NCBI GenBank assembly: GCA_027021365.1
Contig: JALUUM010000037.1
Span: 1-64,000, forward strand
Direction: 5' to 3'
DNA: 64,000 nucleotides
Source of the DNA: Spirochaetales bacterium
Lineage (GTDB): Bacteria; Spirochaetota; Spirochaetia; SZUA-6
The notes beneath the pieces are model-generated. The model saw nothing but the letters and a program-made list of their open reading frames with translations, had not been told where the DNA came from and searched no databases. Below are positions 54,079 to 62,815 of the stretch, piece after piece (the first letter of the stretch is position 1; each line of letters starts with the position of its first letter). The position numbers and the translations under genes are program-made.

Positions 54079-54936
54079 ATGATTTCTGACAAAAAGATAC
54101 AACATTTGAGCATAAAAATCTCTACTACATTTTTATTTCTTATCCTGTTAATAGTTAGCATCTTCTTTGTCTATCCTTTTTACTATGTTTTCGTACTTGC
54201 ATCTAGGGAACGGGCAAATATGTTTACAGTACCCCCGCCTTTTTGGTTTGGTAACGGCATAAGACAGAATTACACTTCACTATTACAAAATCTTCCCTTT
54301 TGGAGAAATATGTTCAACAGTACGGGTATTGCTGTATTAGCCACGGTAACCACTATATTCTTCTGCACCATGGCGGGTTTTGCTTTCGCAAAATACAAAT
54401 TCAAAGGGAAAGATTTTTTATTCAATTTTATTCTTGCAACCCTTGCTATTCCTCAGTTACTTGGAATAATTCCATTCTTTAAAATGATGGTTTGGTTAAA
54501 TTGGATTAATACATGGTTACCTCTCTTTGTCCCTACAATGGCAAATGCTTTCGGCATTTTTTTAATGAGGCAATATTTAGAAGGTTCAATTCCCATTGAC
54601 CTGCTTGATGCTGCAAGAATAGATGGAATGAAGGAGTTTAAAATACTTCTAAGGATTGTATTTCCGCTTGCAAGGCCAGCCATCGCCGTACTCGGAATTA
54701 GTACATTCATAGGATCATGGAATAACTTTTTTGGTGCACTTGTTATACTGCGTGATAAAAATTCATATACCGTACCTGTAGCTTTATCCAGCTTATTAGG
54801 TGTCCATAACGTGGATTTTGGAGCAATAATGCTTGGTACTGCACTTGCTCTAATACCACTTCTTTTAATTTTTATATTTTTCTCAAAGCAAATCATTGCA
54901 AGTTTACTCGCTGGTAGTCTAAAAGGGGCAATCTAA
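54079..54936 (+). CDS. Sugar ABC transporter permease, MalG type
   Basis: Inner-membrane permease of 285 residues with six helices. The ATPase-contacting loop is DLLDAARIDGMKEFKIL, followed by FPLARPAIAVLG. It comes directly after the binding-protein gene and before the MalF-type gene, the reverse of the usual order (and of the order in the alpha-glucan operon here). AAGGG precedes the ATG. Stop and next start overlap as TAATG. Confidence 0.92.
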   Translation: MISDKKIQHLSIKISTTFLFLILLIVSIFFVYPFYYVFVLASRERANMFTVPPPFWFGNGIRQNYTSLLQNLPFWRNMFNSTGIAVLATVTTIFFCTMAGFAFAKYKFKGKDFLFNFILATLAIPQLLGIIPFFKMMVWLNWINTWLPLFVPTMANAFGIFLMRQYLEGSIPIDLLDAARIDGMKEFKILLRIVFPLARPAIAVLGISTFIGSWNNFFGALVILRDKNSYTVPVALSSLLGVHNVDFGAIMLGTALALIPLLLIFIFFSKQIIASLLAGSLKGAI

Positions 54937-55883
54937 TGCAATTGAAACAATCCAAACAAAACCCATTCCATCCTCGTATAAAAAAAGGCTTCTTTCGAAT
55001 TAACCAACAAAAAATCACCCCTTACCTTTTTATAAGTCCTTTTTTTATTTTGTTTATTGCCTTCGGAGCCTTTCCAAATCTTTTTTCACTATTTCTATCT
55101 TTTCATAAATGGAATGGCATAAGTAAAATGGAATATGTTGGATTTAAGAATTTTATCTATCTTCTAAAACGAGATGATTTTTTCTGGAAATCACTTTACA
55201 ACACTTTTTTTCTTTTAATAGCGGGGTCTTTGCTTCAACATATTATTGCCTTACCCTTGGCAGTAATACTTAATACGAAAATTAATAGAGGAAAAGAATT
55301 CTTTAAAACCGCTTATTTTCTTCCTTATATAACAAGCAGTGTTTCCGTGGCTTTTCTTTTTGGATATTTCTTTGATAGAAATTTTGGTTTATTTAACTAT
55401 ATATTTAGCCTTCTTAACTTACCAAAAATAATGTGGTTTAGCGATCCTGCAACTGTAAAACCTGCCATAGCAATACTTCTAAACTGGAGATGGATCGGCT
55501 GGAATACAATACTGTACTTTGCCGGACTACAGTCAATCCCGGAGGAACTAATAGAATCCGCAAAAGTGGAAGGGGCAAATCAATATTATATATTTTTCCA
55601 TATCATCTTACCACTTCTCATTCCTGTCATCTTTTTTGCAGTTTCTTTAAGCATAATATTTGGAATGCAGCTTTTTGATGAACCTCTTATCCTTACCGGA
55701 GGTGTTCGGGGTAATCCCGGAGGAGTGGATAATGCAGGTCTAACAACTCTAATATATCTGTACACAGTAGGTTTTAGATGGGGAAAATTCGGCCTTGGTT
55801 GCACTATATCCTGGGTTTTATTTTTCATAATAATTTCTATTACTGTAGTTTTTAAAAAAATACTTGAAAGGATACAAAATTGA
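54936..55883 (+). CDS. Sugar ABC transporter permease, MalF type
   Basis: Inner-membrane permease of 315 residues with a basic N-terminus and six helices. The EAA-type loop reads ELIESAKVEGANQYYIF, then LPLLIPVIFF. It forms the membrane channel with the preceding subunit. No ATPase gene is nearby. Its last codons overlap the GH1 start by 4 nt. Confidence 0.92.
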   Translation: MQLKQSKQNPFHPRIKKGFFRINQQKITPYLFISPFFILFIAFGAFPNLFSLFLSFHKWNGISKMEYVGFKNFIYLLKRDDFFWKSLYNTFFLLIAGSLLQHIIALPLAVILNTKINRGKEFFKTAYFLPYITSSVSVAFLFGYFFDRNFGLFNYIFSLLNLPKIMWFSDPATVKPAIAILLNWRWIGWNTILYFAGLQSIPEELIESAKVEGANQYYIFFHIILPLLIPVIFFAVSLSIIFGMQLFDEPLILTGGVRGNPGGVDNAGLTTLIYLYTVGFRWGKFGLGCTISWVLFFIIISITVVFKKILERIQN

Positions 55884-57220
55884 AAAATAACATGAACAAA
55901 AAAATTATATTTGGTGCTGCAACAAGCTCTTATCAGATTGAAGGAAGCATTTACGCTGATGATGCTTGTTCTTCAAACTGGCATGAATATGCATCCATAC
56001 CGGGCAAAGTAAAAGACGAAAGTAATGGAGCTATAACATGTGATAGTTACCATCACTTCAGAGAGGATATAAAGCTTCTCAAAGATTTAGGTTTTAATGC
56101 TTATAGATTTTCAGTCTCATGGAGCAGGATTATTTCCTCAGCTAATGGAAAGGTAAATAAAAAGGGAATATCTTTTTATGACAAACTTGTGGATACTCTT
56201 CTAAAGAACAACATAACTCCTTATTTGACAATATTTCACTGGGATTTACCAATTTGGCTTTCTGCCCTTGGAGGATGGAGTAATAGAGATACAGCCTATA
56301 TGTTCAGGGATTATGCAGCGGTTTTATTTAACACCCTAAGCGACAGGGTAAGAAACTGGATAACTTTAAATGAACCCTGGAGCATCTCCTTTTTAGGTTA
56401 TTGGGATGGGCAACATGCTCCCGGAATAAAGGGGGATTTTGCCCAGGTTCTGTCCACATCTCATCATCAGCTATTAGGACACGGTCTTGCTCTCGAAGCT
56501 TTCCATTCGTTAACATCAAATGAGGAAGGAATGATAGGAATATCCCTGAATCCAATGATTGCCTATCCTCTGGATAGCAATAACAAAGCCGATATGGAAG
56601 CAGCAGTGAGAGCCTGGGATATCTATTCCGCTATTTATCTCGATCCTTTATACAAAGGAAGATACCCGACAACCGTAATGGATTTATTTGAACGCTTTCA
56701 ACCTAAAATCATAAAAGCTGATGATTTGAAAACTATTAATATCAAGCAGGATTTTCTCGGTATTAATTATTATTCTCCTATAATTGTTAAAAAAGATTCA
56801 TCCTTTTTGGGATTTGCTCATGTTAACTCTCATAGTATGATTAAGAAATACAACTGTCTTGGTTGGCCTGTTTATTCTGCTGGCTTGCATGACCTTGTTA
56901 CAAGAATAATCAAAGAATTTTCTGTCAGTCAAATTTTCATAACAGAGAATGGTTATCCTTTGCATGAGAACTCTTTGAATGGCAGCATGATAGAAGATGA
57001 CGAAAGAATTGAATACTTGAAAGAACATATTGGCGTTATCTTTCAGATGATAGAGGATGGATTTCCTGTCAAAGGTTATTTTGTTTGGACTCTCGTTGAT
57101 AATTTTGAATGGGCAGAAGGATATAAAACGAAATTCGGTATTGTAAGTATTGACTTCAAAACTCAAAAAAGAACACCCAAAAAAAGCGCTATTTGGTTTA
57201 AAAATTTTCTTCAAAACTAA
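55880..57220 (+). CDS. GH1 beta-glucosidase
   Basis: A 446-residue family-1 glycosidase, cytoplasmic. It begins with IIFGAATSSYQIEGS and has SVSWSRI, the acid/base Glu in TLNEPW (about E165), the nucleophile in ITENGYP (about E356) and the sugar-binding tail LVDNFEWAEGYKTKFG. It would hydrolyse imported beta-glucosides such as cellobiose. I choose a TTG start at 55880: AAAGGA lies 8 nt upstream and the codon overlaps the permease stop as TTGA. The ATG four codons later (55892) is too far from that site but cannot be excluded. Confidence 0.94.
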   Translation: MKNNMNKKIIFGAATSSYQIEGSIYADDACSSNWHEYASIPGKVKDESNGAITCDSYHHFREDIKLLKDLGFNAYRFSVSWSRIISSANGKVNKKGISFYDKLVDTLLKNNITPYLTIFHWDLPIWLSALGGWSNRDTAYMFRDYAAVLFNTLSDRVRNWITLNEPWSISFLGYWDGQHAPGIKGDFAQVLSTSHHQLLGHGLALEAFHSLTSNEEGMIGISLNPMIAYPLDSNNKADMEAAVRAWDIYSAIYLDPLYKGRYPTTVMDLFERFQPKIIKADDLKTINIKQDFLGINYYSPIIVKKDSSFLGFAHVNSHSMIKKYNCLGWPVYSAGLHDLVTRIIKEFSVSQIFITENGYPLHENSLNGSMIEDDERIEYLKEHIGVIFQMIEDGFPVKGYFVWTLVDNFEWAEGYKTKFGIVSIDFKTQKRTPKKSAIWFKNFLQN

Positions 57221-57403
57221 CCTTATATATTTCGTTAGTTTTAATCTTTAACAAACGCTGAACAGAGAATATTAAAAAAAGTGTATATTATGATTCCGAC
57301 AAACATATGAGTTCGTCAAAAGTTGGAAAATAACTCTTAAGAAGCTTTATACCAACCTAAAATTACAGTACTTTTAACTTCTAATAGGGACTAATACTTC
57401 TGC

Positions 57404-57431
57404 TTGCTTATCTATTTATTTCTGATATAAT
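57404..57431 (+). promoter_or_regulatory. Extended -10 promoter upstream of a small envelope protein gene
   Basis: TTGCTT (57404-57409), 16-nt spacer, TATAAT (57426-57431) preceded by TGA. It separates this gene from the beta-glucoside operon. Confidence 0.65.
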
Positions 57432-57461
57432 ATTTTCAATACTTTTACAGGGAGTGATTTA

Positions 57462-58109
57462 ATGACTATAAGAAGTTATTCTCGCGTTCTCTTAATTTGC
57501 ACAACCATTCTACTCTCTTTCTCAACAGCAATTTTGTTTGCAGAAGAGCCAATAAATGCCTTTACAGCCTATCCCCATGCCCTGGGAGCTTTTGCAGGTG
57601 ATTTAAGCGGATATGGATTAAGCTATCAACAATGGTTTGGCAGGTTTGGTTTTGAAACAGCTTTTGGAGGTTACTACACGCCATATAATCCCGAAGAATG
57701 CGGATACTATGAAAACGTTGATATACTCCAATATACGATCGGTATACAGGGTTTGTACATTGTCTATTCAGGAAACATGGTAAGAAGTTTTGCTGATTGG
57801 CTTGATGGTTCACTGTATATTTTTTCCGGAATAGTCCACAATGGCACTGTTGGTAGAAAATGCAAGGTTAATCCTGCCTATTCTGATGCTACGGCAGACA
57901 CAGAAACTCCTTATATCGAAGATCCAAATGCAACCCCCACATATTCATCGCAATTGGGAACAGGCTTGGGAATAGGAATTGAAATCGTACTCTTTAAACA
58001 TTTTTCATTTCCTATAGAATTCGGCATTGATTCAATATGGACATTAGGTTCAGTATGGCCTGACAGAGCTGGTTTGATTATACAGGGAGGATTCAGATAC
58101 AGATACTAA
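57462..58109 (+). CDS. Hypothetical exported protein, possible small outer-membrane barrel
   Basis: A 215-residue protein with a signal peptide (about 1-27, ending LFAEE). The mature part is rich in Gly, Tyr and Phe with alternating strands (GLSYQQWFGRFGFETAFGGY, GLGIGIEIVLFKHFSF) and ends in GGFRYRY, an aromatic C-terminus of the outer-membrane type. It has two cysteines, at about residues 87 and 133. GGGAG precedes the ATG. It is followed after 9 nt by a membrane-protein gene. No family recognised. Confidence 0.65.
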   Translation: MTIRSYSRVLLICTTILLSFSTAILFAEEPINAFTAYPHALGAFAGDLSGYGLSYQQWFGRFGFETAFGGYYTPYNPEECGYYENVDILQYTIGIQGLYIVYSGNMVRSFADWLDGSLYIFSGIVHNGTVGRKCKVNPAYSDATADTETPYIEDPNATPTYSSQLGTGLGIGIEIVLFKHFSFPIEFGIDSIWTLGSVWPDRAGLIIQGGFRYRY

Positions 58110-58118
58110 AAAGATGAT

Positions 58119-58718
58119 ATGAAGCAAAGAGCTTCCGGGAACTACAAGAAAAGCTCTATTCTCATCTATGTAATTCTTTTTATACTTTCTTTTTCAAGTC
58201 TTTACTTTATAAGAAAAGAAATTGCCGTAGGCATTATTTACTGCACTATCCTCATCTATCTCATTTTGTCAAAGGACAAAATGAACCTTATCAATTTTGC
58301 TATCGCTACTTTTGTTTCAATCATCTGGATATTGATTGCAAATGATGAATATGGATATAACAGGAAAACAATACTGATCTTTGGATACAACTCGTTTCCT
58401 TTTTTTGCCTGGGCTGCAGGTTTATTTGCTTCTTATCTCTTCTACTCTGCTATTGAAAAAAGAATTAAATCTAACGATATCTTGAAAAAAACCCTTCTAT
58501 ACCTTGCCATTTTTTGGCCCTCCTTGATATTTTCCGAGGCTGTAGGGTATCACTATTTTGGAATACATAATATTCAAACGGCAGAGTATCGTGGCATACC
58601 GATATTGGACTGTATACATGCACCCTTGTGGATGCAGATATCATACTTTCTGTTAGGACCCATATACTATACACTATGCGAGTTAAAAGAATACCTGCGT
58701 AAAACTATACGCCTCTAA
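58119..58718 (+). CDS. Hypothetical membrane protein with about six helices
   Basis: A 199-residue protein with hydrophobic segments at about 14-30, 33-49, 56-74, 87-110, 122-140 and 165-185. Between helices 3 and 4 lies NDEYGYNRKTIL, and after helix 5 comes EAVGYHYFGIHN; the His and acidic residues near the membrane may form a site. The layout resembles small lycopene-cyclase-like or phosphatase-type membrane proteins, without a decisive motif. It is probably co-transcribed with the preceding exported-protein gene. Confidence 0.6.
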   Translation: MKQRASGNYKKSSILIYVILFILSFSSLYFIRKEIAVGIIYCTILIYLILSKDKMNLINFAIATFVSIIWILIANDEYGYNRKTILIFGYNSFPFFAWAAGLFASYLFYSAIEKRIKSNDILKKTLLYLAIFWPSLIFSEAVGYHYFGIHNIQTAEYRGIPILDCIHAPLWMQISYFLLGPIYYTLCELKEYLRKTIRL

Positions 58719-58771
58719 ACTGCGTAAAATCAGATAACGCTTGATAACCGGCATCTCAAGAATGGAGGCAG

Positions 58772-59602
58772 TTACTTTACGAGGCGCTTCTTTAATCGAA
58801 AAATGGCAAGCGTGGCAAATATCAATATGAATATGACTGTATATAGGAGGCTCAAGAGGTTGGACCAAGTCAACCTGTTGAATGCCAGGGCCCTTACAAG
58901 AATTGCCGAGTGGGTAAGCGGAAAGATGTACGCCACTTTCTGTACGATGCCCGGAAGGTTGTCGAGCGGGAAAACGATACCCGAGAAGAAGAACATGGGG
59001 GTAAGGAGCCCTGTAAAGTAGAAGTTGAAATGATTAATGTTGTTCACGAAGGATGTTGTGAAGAGAGAAAGAGAACCGAACATAAGACCGGTAAGGAAAC
59101 CAACGAGGGGTGACAGAATCGCCATGGGAGATGTAACAAGGCCGAAGAGGGAAATTACAAAGAGTACGGCAGAGGAGAAGAACAGGCTTTTGGTACCGGC
59201 AAACAGTATCTCGCCTATGAAGAGATCGCGAACATTTATCGAGGCGGAGATCATGCCATCGTAGACCTTGTCAAACTCGAGGCGAATGAAGGTGCCGAAG
59301 GAACACTCGAAGGCAGCGGTAAACATGGCAGGCGGTACAATGATTCCCGTGGCAAGAAACAGGACGTAGGGTGTTCCTTCTATGAAGCCAACGTAATGTC
59401 CAAGGCCAAGGCCGATTGCAGCAAGAAAGATAAGCGGTTCAAGGAAGGGAGGGAAGCCGTTGCTTATCAGGTTCTTGGTGTAAACCCTGTAGTGCCTGTA
59501 CCATACGCTGAATATTCTGCTTGCAAGGCTCGGGACCCGGGTCTCCACCCTGCTGATTCTTAGCGGAAATTTGTGAAGTTCTTCCCTGTCGTGATTACTC
59601 AT
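58772..59602 (-). CDS. ABC-2 type transporter permease
   Basis: A 276-residue inner-membrane protein with six helices of the ABC-2 export family (NodJ/DrrB-like). It begins with a cytoplasmic basic region, then FPPFLEPLIFLAAIGLGLG, and has the family segments FIRLEFDKVYDGMISASIN and LTPMFFFSGIVFPLDNLP. The latter is the typical helix 5 motif of lipo-oligosaccharide and drug exporters. It overlaps the ATPase gene by 8 nt and forms a complete exporter with it. Substrate unknown. Confidence 0.92.
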   Translation of the reverse strand: MSNHDREELHKFPLRISRVETRVPSLASRIFSVWYRHYRVYTKNLISNGFPPFLEPLIFLAAIGLGLGHYVGFIEGTPYVLFLATGIIVPPAMFTAAFECSFGTFIRLEFDKVYDGMISASINVRDLFIGEILFAGTKSLFFSSAVLFVISLFGLVTSPMAILSPLVGFLTGLMFGSLSLFTTSFVNNINHFNFYFTGLLTPMFFFSGIVFPLDNLPGIVQKVAYIFPLTHSAILVRALAFNRLTWSNLLSLLYTVIFILIFATLAIFRLKKRLVK

Positions 59603-60515
59603 TGAGCTCTCTCCCCGTCGTCATCAGGAAAAGATCCTCCAGATTTGACTGCCGTATGAAAACATCTCCCGGATCGTACCTCGAGGCGATTTCCTTAAGG
59701 GCATCGAGACTCTTCGAATAGAGAAGGTAACGACTCTCTGTTCCTTCGACTCTCACGGTGTCATGAATATCACCCTTGTCTATCGGCTTTTCCTGATTGA
59801 AAATCTCTAAGACATATGGTTCTATATTTTCCTTTACGAGCAGGGTAGGACGGCCTTCCATTACTTTCTCACCAAGATTCATGATTATCAACCTGTCACA
59901 TAGCTGAAAGGCTTCTTCCATATAGTGAGTTGTAAGTATGATGGTAACTCCCTCGCGCAGGAGCCTTCTTAACTTGTCCCATATGAGATTTCTAACCTGC
60001 GGGTCGAGGCCTGTGGTTGGTTCATCCAGTATCAGGAGCCTTGGCTGGTTGATCAAGGCTCTTGCAATTATCAGCCTCCTCTTCATTCCACCTGAAAGAT
60101 CACGTATCCTGGATTTTTTCTTCTCAGTGAGTTCCATGAACTCGAGAAGCTCATCTATCCTTTTCGATATCTCCTTCTTCTTAAGGCCATAAAACCGTGC
60201 ATAGATAAATAGATTCTGTTCGACACTGAGTTCGAGATCCAGGTTGTCCTCCTGGGGAACTATACCTGCAAGAGACTTTATTTCCAGTTCATTGTAAAGG
60301 GGATCGTAACCGAGAACCGATATGGTGCTTCGCTCCGGACTATCACGCAGGACATTGCCATACAGCATCTTGGACATCGTTGTCTTGCCGGCACCGTTCG
60401 GCCCCAGCATTCCGAAACAGGTTCCCCTTTCAACCGAAAATGAGAGGTTGCTCACAGCCTTCAGAGAACCGTAACTCTTGTTTACATTCTCCACATTTAT
60501 TACTGTATTGCTCAT
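59595..60515 (-). CDS. ABC transporter ATP-binding protein (export type)
   Basis: A 306-residue ATPase. Walker A is GPNGAGKTT, the Q loop GIVPQEDNLD, the signature LSGGMKRRL, Walker B LLILDEPTTGLDP, and the switch His lies in LTTHYMEE. A C-terminal regulatory part of about 80 residues ends with EDLFLMTTGREL, as in DrrA/NodI-type exporters. It energises the permease encoded just downstream. Confidence 0.95.
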   Translation of the reverse strand: MSNTVINVENVNKSYGSLKAVSNLSFSVERGTCFGMLGPNGAGKTTMSKMLYGNVLRDSPERSTISVLGYDPLYNELEIKSLAGIVPQEDNLDLELSVEQNLFIYARFYGLKKKEISKRIDELLEFMELTEKKKSRIRDLSGGMKRRLIIARALINQPRLLILDEPTTGLDPQVRNLIWDKLRRLLREGVTIILTTHYMEEAFQLCDRLIIMNLGEKVMEGRPTLLVKENIEPYVLEIFNQEKPIDKGDIHDTVRVEGTESRYLLYSKSLDALKEIASRYDPGDVFIRQSNLEDLFLMTTGRELNE

Positions 60516-60592
60516 ACTTATTCACACCGAATAGAAAGGTGTCACTAATTGTGTTTAATGTCAATGCTGCCGGTACCCTTGGTGCCGCGAAA

Positions 60593-60677
60593 GCTGCTGA
60601 TTGCGGCCCGAGCTCTTAGTGCAGTGAAGGCTGCTGAGGGCTGCTGCTTGCGCACGATGGCTGAACTCGGCTGCTGA
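60593..60677. repeat. GCTGCTG-rich stretch
   Basis: GCTGCTG occurs four times (from 60593, 60630, 60640 and 60670) in a gap between two minus-strand genes. Further on, two 23-nt copies with 19 matches, starting TAAATYATTGT, lie at 60743-60765 and 60776-60798. No gene is seen in the gap 60516-60800. Confidence 0.45.
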
Positions 60678-60800
60678 TAAAGGTTGGCGGTGTGTTCCGG
60701 CTTGCAGGGAAGGTTCCAACAAGTCGGAACCACATTTCGGGATAAATTATTGTTGAATCTCAATTATGTGTGGGTTAAATCATTGTGAAATCTCCATTGC

Positions 60801-61580
60801 TCAGATATAGATCTTCGTTATCATCCATACGGCGGCGATTATAAGTATCCAGACAAAAATTCTTTTAAGGTGCTCTACCTTTACCCTGGGGGATAAAAGA
60901 GAACCGACGGTTGCCCCTGCAGCAACGAAAAGCGCTATGGTAAGGGTAAAACGCCAGTCGATTCCTGTTTTGATTCCATGTCCGGCAAATCCCAATGCCG
61001 AAGAAAAAAGTACCATAATCGAATTCGTCGCAAAGGCGATTCGCATCGGCATTCCGCCAAGAATAATGAGCAGCGGAACTATCAACCCTCCTCCGGAAAT
61101 TCCAACCATTCCCGCAAGAAAACCTATAACAAAAATAACAGGAAGAACCACAAAGACGGGAAAACTGTACTCTTCATTACAACATTTTCTCTTCCACATC
61201 AAACCCCATGTTATCGGGATACCCTCTTTCTTCTTCTTTGCCATGAAAAATGCCGAGACAAGAAGAAGGATTGCGAATAAGAACTTCAGATATGCGGGAT
61301 CCACATCTACCGAGAGGTACCCGCCTATAAATGCCCCTGTCGCAGAGGATGCGATAACGGCAAGACCAAGTTTCCAATCGAGAAGTGCCTTCCTGTGGTA
61401 TACCAGCATCATGGTTGAGCCTGAAACTATCAAGAGAAACAGCGAGGTTGTTGCAGCCTGGGCGAAGGGTATGCCGGCCGTGAGAAAGATAGGTACAAAG
61501 AACTCACCCCCGCCCTTACCGAACATCGACAGGATAGTTGTTATCAGAAAAAAAATGATTCCGAGTACATAGATGTTCAT
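60801..61580 (-). CDS. TauE/SafE family sulfite exporter-like permease
   Basis: A 259-residue membrane protein (TSUP family) with about eight helices in two homologous halves. The half-repeats show MFGKGGGEFFVPIFL in the first and GMVGISGGGLIVPLLI in the second, the typical G-x-G-G-G-x-x-x-P motif. Such proteins move sulfite, sulfonates or other organic anions. No sulfur-metabolism genes are near, so the substrate is open. Confidence 0.9.
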   Translation of the reverse strand: MNIYVLGIIFFLITTILSMFGKGGGEFFVPIFLTAGIPFAQAATTSLFLLIVSGSTMMLVYHRKALLDWKLGLAVIASSATGAFIGGYLSVDVDPAYLKFLFAILLLVSAFFMAKKKKEGIPITWGLMWKRKCCNEEYSFPVFVVLPVIFVIGFLAGMVGISGGGLIVPLLIILGGMPMRIAFATNSIMVLFSSALGFAGHGIKTGIDWRFTLTIALFVAAGATVGSLLSPRVKVEHLKRIFVWILIIAAVWMITKIYI

Positions 61581-61787
61581 CTGTCAATTCTCCCGAAAAT
61601 ATTGGATAAGTGGAATGTATCGTATGTTTGCTATATAGTCAAAGAAATGATTTCTTTTCCTGCTACTATCATTCGTATTATTCAGCCTTTTATTTTTCCT
61701 CGAAAACGCGGAAGCATATGAATAAAATATGGGAGTAGAACACATTGTCCCATTATAACTATAATAACCATAACAGAAGGTAAAAAA

Positions 61788-62774
61788 ATGCCTGATAATC
61801 TTAACACCCCCGACAATTCCACCGGCAACAAAACGGTAAGCTCAAAGCGCTGGGCATCGCTCGATCACTTTCGTGGCCTTGCCGTCTTTCTTATGATTCT
61901 TGTCAATTCGCTGGCCCCGTACAATGTGCCACCATGGCTCAAGCACGCCCCTTGGAACGGCTACACCTTTGCAGACCTTGTTGCCCCGATGTTTTTATTT
62001 GCCATGGGCATGGCTTACAGAATATCCCTCAAAAAACGCCTCACCCGCCACGGCACTCCAAAAACCATTCTCCACTTTGTAAAACGCTATTCCATCCTCT
62101 TTCTGTTCGGTTTTGGCGGCCTATTCCTCGTATCCAGAAGGTTCGACTGGGGAGTCCTCCAGATGCTCGGCGCTGTCGGCCTCTTTTCGCTCCCCCTGAT
62201 ATTTGCAAGATCCTCCATCAGCATTTCGGTATCTTTTCTCCTCCTCGCCTTCTACCAGGCAGCCCTCACCTTTTTGAATATGGAACCTCTTGCCTTCTCC
62301 CTCGACATGGGCGGCCCGCTTGCCACGCTCTCATGGAGCTTTATTCTCATTATGGCATCTGCTTTCGGAAGCCGAATGCAGAACAGCACACCCATCAGGA
62401 TCAAATTGATTCTTGCCGCCGCCGGGACGGCCTTTACCCTGGCAGGGCTCTCCCTTTCCCTCGTTTTTCCCCTCAACAAACACCTGGTTACAAGTTCCTA
62501 TATACTTTTCAGCCTTGGTCTGTCCTCTCTCCTTTTCCTGCTCTTCTATATCCTGATTGATACTTACCACGCCCGTATCGGCTTCCTCGAAGCCTTCGGA
62601 AAGAATCCACTTACTCTTTATATCACCGGAAGTGTTCTCACAGTAATAGAAGAGCTAATCATTCCCGAAACCTCGCAGATTCTCTTCCCCCTGTTTGGCA
62701 CCATAGTGATACTATCAATATGCGTGGCTCTCGCAGAGATACTTGCAGTCAAGAAAATCTACATAAAGCTTTAG
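61788..62774 (+). CDS. Acyltransferase-like membrane protein (HGSNAT/NagX-type)
   Basis: A 328-residue protein with about nine hydrophobic helices. The N-terminal signature RWASLDHFRGLAVFLMILVN, followed by HAPWNGYTFADLVAPMFLF, matches the DUF5009/heparan-alpha-glucosaminide N-acetyltransferase-like family. In those proteins the His and Asp around the first helix transfer acetyl groups across the membrane. A role in acetylating a cell-envelope sugar is inferred from the family. AGAAGG precedes the ATG. Confidence 0.8.
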   Translation: MPDNLNTPDNSTGNKTVSSKRWASLDHFRGLAVFLMILVNSLAPYNVPPWLKHAPWNGYTFADLVAPMFLFAMGMAYRISLKKRLTRHGTPKTILHFVKRYSILFLFGFGGLFLVSRRFDWGVLQMLGAVGLFSLPLIFARSSISISVSFLLLAFYQAALTFLNMEPLAFSLDMGGPLATLSWSFILIMASAFGSRMQNSTPIRIKLILAAAGTAFTLAGLSLSLVFPLNKHLVTSSYILFSLGLSSLLFLLFYILIDTYHARIGFLEAFGKNPLTLYITGSVLTVIEELIIPETSQILFPLFGTIVILSICVALAEILAVKKIYIKL

Positions 62775-62815
62775 GGAATACCTGTTTAAAAAATTAAGCT
62801 ACACCGTGGTAACTA

